From the NCBI GenBank assembly GCA_024639445.1, contig JAHEIJ010000060.1, forward strand, positions 1 through 10,358: a stretch of 10,358 nucleotides of DNA. The letters are read 5' to 3'. This stretch comes from Gammaproteobacteria bacterium (GTDB lineage Bacteria; Pseudomonadota; Gammaproteobacteria; UBA6429; Thiohalophilaceae). Positions 1-4,426 of this stretch are shown here, piece by piece (position 1 is the first letter of the stretch; every line of letters begins with the position of its first letter). The position numbers and the translations under genes were made by a program. Below the pieces are notes generated by a model, which saw nothing but the letters and a program-made list of their open reading frames with translations, made no database searches and was not told where the DNA came from.

Positions 1-625
1 ATTAAGTCGCTATTACGCCATCAGTGGCTGGCCCGGCACCAAAGCCGTGGAAAACCGGTTATGGGAACTGGCAAAGGCGGCTACCCCACAGCAGCGGCTG
101 GCCGATTACACCCAGGCCATCATGGACCTGGGCGCTACGATTTGTGGGCGCAGACCCAATTGCCCTGCCTGCCCGCTCGAGACCACCTGTCAGGCCCGAA
201 TCGAGGGTGATCCCCGTGCCTACCCGACGCCCCGTCCTCGTAAAACTCTGCCGGTGCGTGAAACTACCATGTTGTTATTGCGAAACGCGCAGGGCTTATT
301 GCTGCTGGAACAACGCCCCCCGGCGGGGATCTGGGGCGGGCTGTGGAGCCTGCCCGAATGCCCTGCCGATACCAATCCAACTGAATTCTGCCAGACCAGC
401 CTGGGATTGAAGTTGAAAGATGCCGAAGCAGGTCCCCATCTGCGCCATACCTTCAGCCATTTTCATCTCAACATAACCACCGTGCTGGCCCGTGTTTCAC
501 CACTAAACCAATCCATCATGGAAGGCCGGCCCCAAGTCTGGTATAACAGCCGCCGACCCGACGCACGCGGCCTACCCGCCCCCGTCAAAAACCTGCTCGA
601 GGGTCTGGATGAGCAGCCCGAGTAA
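1..625 (+). CDS. mutY: A/G-specific adenine glycosylase, C-terminal part (5' end outside window)
   Basis: MutY removes adenine mispaired with 8-oxoguanine in base excision repair. The reading frame is open from base 2 to the TAA at 623-625, giving 207 residues, so roughly the first 145 residues of a ~350-residue enzyme lie upstream. Visible landmarks are the end of the glycosylase domain (GWPGTKAVENRLW, fragment residues 9-21), the MDLGA helix, four iron-sulfur cysteines at fragment residues 48, 54, 57 and 63, and the C-terminal NUDIX-like domain that reads 8-oxoG (EQRPPAGIWGGLWSLP and the RHTFSHFHL motif). The first cysteine interval is five residues instead of the usual six. The GTG at 47 is internal and not the start. 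yggX follows after 16 nt, so the two are probably co-transcribed. Identification is secure. Confidence 0.96.
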   Translation, partial: LSRYYAISGWPGTKAVENRLWELAKAATPQQRLADYTQAIMDLGATICGRRPNCPACPLETTCQARIEGDPRAYPTPRPRKTLPVRETTMLLLRNAQGLLLLEQRPPAGIWGGLWSLPECPADTNPTEFCQTSLGLKLKDAEAGPHLRHTFSHFHLNITTVLARVSPLNQSIMEGRPQVWYNSRRPDARGLPAPVKNLLEGLDEQPE

Positions 626-630
626 CCATC

Positions 631-635
631 AGGAG
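631..635 (+). promoter_or_regulatory. Ribosome binding site of yggX
   Basis: AGGAG stands 6 nt before the ATG at 642, just after the mutY stop. It decides the yggX start in favour of 642 over the in-frame upstream candidate at 609. Confidence 0.8.
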
Positions 636-641
636 ATTTAC

Positions 642-911
642 ATGAGCCGTACGGTACATTGCAGCAAACTCAATAAAGACGCCGAAGGGCTGGATACACC
701 GCCCTACCCGGGTGAGCTGGGCCAGAAAATTTTCGACAATGTCTCCAAGGAAGCCTGGCAACTGTGGCTCAAACAGCAAACTATGCTGATCAATGAATAC
801 CGCCTCAGTGTCATCAATCCTGAACACCGCCAGTTTCTGGAAACAGAAATGGAAAAGTTCTTTTTTGGCGAAGGCTCCACCATGCCCGAAGGCTTCACCC
901 CGGAAACCTGA
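642..911 (+). CDS. yggX: Probable Fe(2+)-trafficking protein YggX
   Basis: This is an 89-residue cytoplasmic protein, close to the 91 residues of E. coli YggX. YggX protects iron-sulfur enzymes from oxidative damage and is thought to handle labile iron. The family signature is clear: MSRTVHCSKL at the start with the conserved Cys7, then the LDTPPYPGELG stretch, the KEAWQLWLKQQTMLINEYRL helix region, and an acidic C-terminal part ending in MPEGFTPE. I chose the ATG at 642 because AGGAG at 631-635 sits just upstream and family members begin at this MSRTV; an upstream in-frame start at 609 lies inside mutY. It follows mutY by 16 nt, the order known in enterobacteria and other gammaproteobacteria. 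MutY carries a 4Fe-4S cluster, which makes the pairing functionally sensible. Confidence 0.95.
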   Translation: MSRTVHCSKLNKDAEGLDTPPYPGELGQKIFDNVSKEAWQLWLKQQTMLINEYRLSVINPEHRQFLETEMEKFFFGEGSTMPEGFTPET

Positions 912-920
912 TGATTCGAC

Positions 921-950
921 TTGACGGCAACCCCCGCGATCACGTTAAAT
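921..950 (+). promoter_or_regulatory. Candidate sigma-70 promoter of tRNA-Phe
   Basis: TTGACG (921-926, five of six matches to the -35 consensus) and TTAAAT (945-950, four of six to the -10 consensus) are separated by 18 nt. The bases just after the -10 (ACCCGGC) are GC-rich, as in discriminators of stringently controlled stable-RNA promoters. Transcription would begin near 957, about 10 nt before the mature tRNA. This suggests tRNA-Phe can be transcribed independently of yggX, which ends at 911. Confidence 0.55.
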
Positions 951-966
951 ACCCGGCTCCATCTGG

Positions 967-1042
967 GGCCGGGTAGCTCAGTTGGTAGAGCAGAGGATTG
1001 AAAATCCTCGTGTCGGCAGTTCGATTCTGTCCCCGGCCACCA
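967..1042 (+). tRNA. tRNA-Phe (anticodon GAA)
   Basis: The 76-nt sequence folds into a full cloverleaf. The acceptor stem GGCCGGG (967-973) pairs perfectly with CCCGGCC (1032-1038). The D stem is GCTC/GAGC. The anticodon stem GAGGA/TCCTC encloses TTGAAAA, with GAA at 1000-1002. The T arm is GGCAG-TTCGATT-CTGTC with one G-U pair. The discriminator is A1039 and CCA is genome-encoded at 1040-1042. A TTTT run follows directly, without a terminator hairpin in front of it. The mutY-yggX-tRNA-Phe order is, as I recall, also found in pseudomonads. The last 14 nt of the gene and its 3' flank recur 147 bp downstream. Confidence 0.98.
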
Positions 1043-1049
1043 TTTTCAC
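1029..1049 (+). repeat. tRNA-Phe 3'-end direct repeat, copy 1
   Basis: This 21-bp segment comprises the last 14 nt of tRNA-Phe (GTCCCCGGCCACCA) and the next seven bases (TTTTCAC). It recurs exactly at 1176-1196. With one extra C in the second copy, similarity continues through TTAA and a T-rich run. It has the form of a tRNA-end attachment-site duplication or a residual tandem duplication. Confidence 0.85.
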
Positions 1050-1085
1050 TTAACTTTATATCTCTTGAGTGTCTGCGAGGCTACG

Positions 1086-1176
1086 CCATACGATGGTCAG
1101 TATCGAACCGAATTTTCGATTCTGGTCGCTCTCGCCCATCCCTGGGCTTCGCGACACTCGCGCATCCTGCGCATCG
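1086..1176. repeat. Array of four small hairpins between the two tRNA 3' ends (REP-like)
   Basis: Four inverted repeats follow one another. CCAT/ATGG lies at 1086-1089 and 1093-1096. CAGTATCGAA (1098-1107) pairs with TTCGATTCTG (1115-1124) with one mismatch. GCCCA/TGGGC lies at 1134-1138 and 1143-1147. GCGCA/TGCGC lies at 1160-1164 and 1168-1172. The last two sit in a 26-bp tandem repeat (from 1131 and from 1157) whose stem-changing base differs as a compensated pair, which implies that pairing matters. Open frames crossing this block are not protein-like. The pattern resembles repetitive extragenic palindromes, but I cannot test its copy number in the genome. Confidence 0.6.
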
Positions 1177-1196
1177 TCCCCGGCCACCATTTTCAC
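1176..1196 (+). repeat. tRNA-Phe 3'-end direct repeat, copy 2
   Basis: This is an exact 21-bp copy of 1029-1049, including the encoded CCA. No cloverleaf can be drawn for the 62 nt in front of it, so it is an isolated tRNA 3' end and not a second gene. Confidence 0.85.
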
Positions 1197-1310
1197 CTTA
1201 ATTTTTCGCTTTATAATTGGTCACAATGCCATCTCATACATTGAGTGGAATCGAACTGGACCGTTTGGAAAATTAATCTGAGTTTAATCACGGTACTCTA
1301 ACGACTGTTG

Positions 1311-1508
1311 ATGATGACCAAGCTGCCTCCAAAACTGCAACAGTGTGTTGAATCTCTATGTGGCGATGGTTGCCAGGCAGTTAATGGCTATATCGAGCAA
1401 CTGGAACGTGGCGGCTCAGTTCCTCAAACGGAAATTTTGTCGTATGAGGAACGTCAAGAGTTGTTGATAGAGCTGAAAAGTATCATGGCCGTGTATGACG
1501 CCAAATAG
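1311..1508 (+). CDS. Small conserved-looking hypothetical protein
   Basis: This encodes a 65-residue protein if it starts at the ATG at 1311, or 64 residues from the adjacent ATG at 1314; a TTG at 1308 is a less likely third choice. No Shine-Dalgarno sequence is evident, so the start is uncertain. The N-terminal third has three cysteines (C12, C17, C21 in the pattern CxxxxCxxxC), which could bind metal or form a disulfide. The rest looks helical and ends in an ERQELLIELKSIMAVYD segment. Amino acid composition and the charge pattern look like a real cytoplasmic protein, and I have an impression of similar short gammaproteobacterial proteins, but I cannot name a family or function. It is convergent with cysQ, and its stop codon lies inside the first arm of a hairpin at 1504-1521. 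Confidence 0.65.
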   Translation: MMTKLPPKLQQCVESLCGDGCQAVNGYIEQLERGGSVPQTEILSYEERQELLIELKSIMAVYDAK

Positions 1509-1521
1509 CCGACGGGCTATT
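1504..1521. terminator. Candidate bidirectional terminator hairpin
   Basis: AATAGCC (1504-1510) and GGCTATT (1515-1521) form a perfect 7-bp stem with a GACG loop between two convergent genes. It overlaps the TAG of the upstream gene. There is no good U-run on either strand, so it is weak as an intrinsic terminator. A second small dyad, TTACC-CGC-GGTAA, follows at 1526-1538. Confidence 0.4.
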
Positions 1522-1547
1522 CCACTTACCCGCGGTAACCAATCAAG

Positions 1548-2360
1548 CTAAAGATATTTTGACCAGTCGATGCTGGAATCACCGAACACAAAGAAATGGG
1601 GATTCAGTAATTCTTCCTTGGTGTTATAGAGCAGACGCTGCATCTGGGTATCCGTAAGCTGCCCACCTGCTTCCTCTACAATACAGTGGGCGGCAGCCGT
1701 GTCCCATTCCGAGGTGGGACCCAGGCGCGCATAGATGTCAGCCATCCCTTCCGCCACTAAACAGGATTTCAGGGAGCTACCCATGCTAATCACTTCATAG
1801 TCAGGCAGGCGGGAAAGGAAATCCTTGAATTGCGGACTCTGGTGAGAGCGGCTACCGGCAATCACCACTTTTTTGAGGCAACGACTCCGTACATGAATGG
1901 GGACCGGATCGTCCAATTCGCTTTTCTTGAAGGCCCCTAGCCCGCGGGCAGCGTAATATAGACTTCCCACAACGGGTGCATAAACAACACCGAGTATGGC
2001 TTCATGGCCCTCAATCAAGGCAATGTTGACCGTAAATTCGCCGTTGCGCTTGATAAATTCCCGGGTGCCATCCAGCGGATCCACCAGCCAATAGAGTGGC
2101 CAGGCGGCGCGTTCCTCAAAAGTCATGGGTTTGGACTCTTCGGATAAAACTGGCACATCCGGGGTGAGTGCCATCAATCCCTCCATAATGACCTGATGAG
2201 CGGCCATATCAGCCTCGGTCAGGGGTGTTTTATCGGCCTTTTCCTCGACCTCAAAACCGCGATCATAGATCTCCATGATGTTGCGACCGGCCTGGTAGGC
2301 AATTTTCTTTAAGGGTTCCAGGAGAGCTTGGAGATCATCCGGTTGTGTTGCTTGCGTCAT
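1548..2360 (-). CDS. cysQ: 3'(2'),5'-bisphosphate nucleotidase CysQ
   Basis: CysQ converts 3'-phosphoadenosine 5'-phosphate, the by-product of sulfate assimilation via PAPS, to AMP and phosphate. The 270-residue protein belongs to the Mg-dependent, Li-sensitive inositol-monophosphatase fold. Metal-site motifs are all present: DKTPLTEAD (residues 43-51), EES (74-76), the DPLDGT signature at 94-99 with D94, D97 and the following backbone, and EWDTAA with D220. The length is slightly above the ~246 residues of E. coli CysQ, owing partly to an N-terminal extension of about ten residues. The start is the ATG at 2358-2360; no strong Shine-Dalgarno sequence is seen. It lies 97 nt downstream of an unrelated exported protein on the same strand and close to yrfG, a linkage I recall from Pseudomonas, where nudE lies between them. 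Confidence 0.93.
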   Translation of the reverse strand: MTQATQPDDLQALLEPLKKIAYQAGRNIMEIYDRGFEVEEKADKTPLTEADMAAHQVIMEGLMALTPDVPVLSEESKPMTFEERAAWPLYWLVDPLDGTREFIKRNGEFTVNIALIEGHEAILGVVYAPVVGSLYYAARGLGAFKKSELDDPVPIHVRSRCLKKVVIAGSRSHQSPQFKDFLSRLPDYEVISMGSSLKSCLVAEGMADIYARLGPTSEWDTAAAHCIVEEAGGQLTDTQMQRLLYNTKEELLNPHFFVFGDSSIDWSKYL

Positions 2361-2390
2361 ATGCAGAACTACTACTAATTGGTGGTGAAA

Positions 2391-2419
2391 GGCACAATCT
2401 CAATGATGCCTATTGTGCC
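2391..2419. promoter_or_regulatory. 8-bp inverted repeat upstream of cysQ
   Basis: GGCACAAT (2391-2398) and ATTGTGCC (2412-2419) are perfect complements around a 13-nt centre, 30 nt upstream of the cysQ ATG and 40 nt after the stop of the preceding gene. It could be an operator for cysQ or an RNA hairpin ending the upstream transcript. On the minus strand it is followed by TTTC only, a poor U-run. Confidence 0.4.
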
Positions 2420-2459
2420 AGCTCCCGCCCGTGGTTGCTACGCGAAATGGCAGGCTGTC

Positions 2460-3152
2460 TTATAGCGTATGGCTACGAAATAGAAACTCCGTTTTCAAAC
2501 GGCCTTCAAACCAGGCATCAAAGGCTAAACTGCCATCTTGCTCGGTAACATCAAAACCCTGCTGCCGTTCAGGTTTCATCGCAATCAATTGCAGGCCGCT
2601 GGAGGCATAATCAATCTGCATACTGACCCGCATAGGATAATAACCATCCAGAAATCGCCTCATAAACGGCCCATTACGCAGGCTGTAACTACCGTCACCA
2701 TTGGAATTGAGTGCGCGCGTCCATGCCTGAACACAAAGCCGGGCACTTTCCTGAACGTTGCGTAATTGCACGGTATTATCTTCGACCCAGCTTTGCTCAA
2801 TGTTTCCACTGGAGATGATCTGCAGATCCCGAATCCGGTCGCGATTATACATAATCTGGGCATGGGGAACCCGATCCAGATGCTCATGGCATTGCTTGAG
2901 CCGGACCCAGCCATTAAGCAGGCTATCTGCATCAATAACCAGATGATTCTGATGATGATGTACCTGCCTGGCCGGTCGCCGGCTAAGGAAAACCAGCGTG
3001 CCTTCGTTCACCTGGTCGGTATTGACAGTAGGCGGCATAAGCTCGTCACTTTCCAGCCAGCGTTCCAGCTCCGCCATACTTGGCTCATCACTCGGGGCAA
3101 CACCAGGTAGTAACCACAACAAACACCCGAAAAGTAAGACAATTTCACGCAT
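2460..3152 (-). CDS. Hypothetical exported protein with histidine-rich patch
   Basis: I cannot assign this 230-residue protein to a family. The first ~20 residues (MREIVLLFGCLLWLLPGVAP) form a signal peptide with a short charged n-region and hydrophobic core, so the protein is probably periplasmic. Cys10 falls too early for a standard lipobox. The mature part includes a VHHHQNH patch near residue 65, a GWVRLKQCHEHLDRVPHAQI segment, a second cysteine in ARLCVQAW that could pair with the first, and a GPFMRRFLDGYYPMRV segment that looks conserved. No transmembrane segment follows the signal peptide. The start is the ATG at 3150-3152; the ribosome binding site is weak. It is upstream of cysQ on the same strand and divergent from yrfG. 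Composition is normal for a genuine gene, but any function would be a guess. Confidence 0.75.
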   Translation of the reverse strand: MREIVLLFGCLLWLLPGVAPSDEPSMAELERWLESDELMPPTVNTDQVNEGTLVFLSRRPARQVHHHQNHLVIDADSLLNGWVRLKQCHEHLDRVPHAQIMYNRDRIRDLQIISSGNIEQSWVEDNTVQLRNVQESARLCVQAWTRALNSNGDGSYSLRNGPFMRRFLDGYYPMRVSMQIDYASSGLQLIAMKPERQQGFDVTEQDGSLAFDAWFEGRLKTEFLFRSHTL

Positions 3153-3255
3153 GTGATACGCCTATCTAACTAACTGACATAGAAAGCCTAGACCATATTG
3201 ATTGTTTTCGGTACGGTATGCGGCTGTATCAGCATTGCTAAATATAAATCTGCAC

Positions 3256-3912
3256 ATGATCGACTGGAACCATATTGATACTGTCCTGCTGGATATGGAC
3301 GGCACTTTACTGGACTTGAATTTCGACAATCATTTCTGGCGCGAGCATGTGCCATTACGCTATGCCGAAAAGTACCACCTGGATATAGAGTCAGCAAAAC
3401 AGGAGCTATTTCCCAAGTTCCGTAACGCCGAAGGCAGCATTGACTGGTACTGCGTGGATTATTGGTCCGAACAATTGGGACTGGATATTGTGATGCTGAA
3501 ACAGGAAGTCGATCATTTAATCGCCGTGCACCCCCATGTGGTTGAGTTCCTGGATCGCCTTAAGGTATTGGGTAAACACCGCGCGTTGGTGACCAATGCA
3601 CATCACAAAAGCCTGATGCTCAAGCTGGAGCGTACCGCCCTGCACCATCACCTGGACGACATGATCTGCTCCCATGAATTTGGTGTGCCCAAGGAAGACA
3701 CGAGTTTCTGGAGCAAGCTGCAGGTCAAACTCCCTTTCGACAAACAGCGTACTCTGCTGGTCGATGACAGCCTGCCCGTACTACGTTCGGCCCATGCCTA
3801 TGGAATTTCGGGATTGCTGGCGGTGAGTAAACCGGATAGTCAAAGCCCACCACGTCAAGTAGATGAATTTCAGGCGATTTATGATTTCAGTCACATCATG
3901 CCGGAACTTTAA
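3256..3912 (+). CDS. yrfG: HAD-family GMP/IMP nucleotidase, YrfG type
   Basis: This cytosolic HAD-superfamily phosphatase dephosphorylates purine nucleoside 5'-monophosphates in characterised homologues. With the ATG at 3256 it has 218 residues, close to the 222 of E. coli YrfG. HAD motif I is LDMDGTLLDL (catalytic D13 and D15), motif II is ALVTNAHH (T113), motif III lysine is K146 in FGVPKED, and motif IV is LLVDDS (D170, D171). The DWYCVDYWSEQLGLDI block in the cap region is a strong match to YrfG. An in-frame TTG at 3202 would add 18 residues, but the family begins at about this ATG with an (A/I)DWxxIDTVLLDMDGT pattern. No clear Shine-Dalgarno sequence precedes it. It is divergent from the exported protein and convergent with the cysteine-cluster gene. 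Confidence 0.9.
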   Translation: MIDWNHIDTVLLDMDGTLLDLNFDNHFWREHVPLRYAEKYHLDIESAKQELFPKFRNAEGSIDWYCVDYWSEQLGLDIVMLKQEVDHLIAVHPHVVEFLDRLKVLGKHRALVTNAHHKSLMLKLERTALHHHLDDMICSHEFGVPKEDTSFWSKLQVKLPFDKQRTLLVDDSLPVLRSAHAYGISGLLAVSKPDSQSPPRQVDEFQAIYDFSHIMPEL

Positions 3913-3939
3913 AGCATCGCAAATTCAGCTCCCACCAGC

Positions 3940-4359
3940 CTATTTAAACCGTTTATCCCATTTCTTGAAACGTTTGCGACAATACTTGTCCAGTTCCTCA
4001 TAACTGCGAAAATAATGCTTGAACCACTTTTCCGGTGGTGCATCAAATTCACAATAGTCATTACTGTAGTCACGACATATTTGTGGTCGGGTTTCGTAGA
4101 TTCCACATCGCCCATCTTTTTCCAGAAATTGGCAGGGGGTTTGCGCCAGGAGGAACCAGCCATCCTCATCCTTATAGATCTGCATGTTTTTATGTGCCAA
4201 TTGCCACATGAGCAAATCAAAATCCTCCATCGTCCGTGGCTTGTCGATTTGCTGGGTGACATACACACAGCATTTCGTTCCCGGGCATAAACTGCACTTG
4301 GTTTCCGGGGTAATTTGTTGTTTAATTTTCAAAGACTTGGAAGTTTTCTTGGCAGACAT
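3940..4359 (-). CDS. YkgJ-type cysteine-cluster protein (putative metal-binding)
   Basis: This 139-residue protein has the Zn/Fe-binding YkgJ family pattern (the CxxxCC type). Cysteines are at C22, C25, C30 and C31 (KCSLCPGTKCC), then C76 in TPCQFL, C85 in GRCGIY, C95 in RPQICRDY and C103. The CxIYExRPxxCRxY segment is the best family marker. The cluster is thought to hold a metal, but no activity is known. The C-terminus is strongly basic and aromatic (KRFKKWDKRFK). I chose the ATG at 4357-4359 with AGG immediately upstream; a TTG start at 4422 would add a hydrophobic 21-residue leader not expected for the family. It is divergent from the histidine kinase and converges with yrfG, with 27 nt between stops and no visible terminator. 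Confidence 0.85.
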   Translation of the reverse strand: MSAKKTSKSLKIKQQITPETKCSLCPGTKCCVYVTQQIDKPRTMEDFDLLMWQLAHKNMQIYKDEDGWFLLAQTPCQFLEKDGRCGIYETRPQICRDYSNDYCEFDAPPEKWFKHYFRSYEELDKYCRKRFKKWDKRFK

Positions 4360-4390
4360 CCTGGCGCACCGTAAGATTGAACCTAAAAAG

Positions 4391-4407
4391 TATATCAGGA
4401 TGATATA
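4391..4407. promoter_or_regulatory. Perfect 7-3-7 dyad between divergent genes
   Basis: TATATCA (4391-4397) and TGATATA (4401-4407) are exact reverse complements around GGA. The dyad lies 19 nt before the kinase ATG and 31 nt from the start of the divergent cysteine-cluster gene. Size and symmetry fit a site for a dimeric repressor or activator. A TTGAAC at 4377-4382 could be a -35, but the spacing to a TATAAC at 4404-4409 (21 nt) is too long to call a promoter. Confidence 0.45.
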
Positions 4408-4426
4408 ACTGAGCGATAACAATCAC

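Larger units (their letters stand above)
1043..1310. other. Non-coding region between tRNA-Phe and the small ORF
   Basis: I see no credible gene here. The block holds the second tRNA 3' end (1176-1196), the hairpin array (1086-1176), and a 10-nt reverse complement of the tRNA T-arm (GAATCGAACT, 1248-1257, against AGTTCGATTC at 1018-1027). The part after 1200 is AT-rich and contains only weak dyads, such as ATTG-GTCA-CAAT. It presumably also contains the promoter of the gene at 1311, but I cannot place one with confidence. Confidence 0.6.

Noticed and set aside
585..943. Minus-strand frames opposite yggX
   Set aside because: They are antisense shadows of a clearly identified gene.
1114..1189. 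Second tRNA gene ending at the duplicated CCA
   Set aside because: The preceding sequence gives no acceptor, D or anticodon stems; only the last 14 nt are tRNA-like.
998..1281. Two overlapping plus-strand open frames (998-1201 and 1069-1281) across tRNA-Phe and the hairpin block
   Set aside because: One starts inside the tRNA anticodon arm, both run through tandem hairpins, and their products are repetitive and rich in Arg, Pro, Ser and His with no ribosome binding site.
4360..4422. N-terminal hydrophobic extension of the cysteine-cluster protein from a TTG at 4422
   Set aside because: TTG start without ribosome binding site; the family starts near the internal ATG, and the extension would cover the operator-like dyad and the kinase promoter region.
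4410..4423. TGAGCGATAACAAT resembling part of the lac operator just before the kinase ATG
   Set aside because: Only one half of the operator is present with a missing base, and nothing else in the window suggests LacI control or vector sequence.
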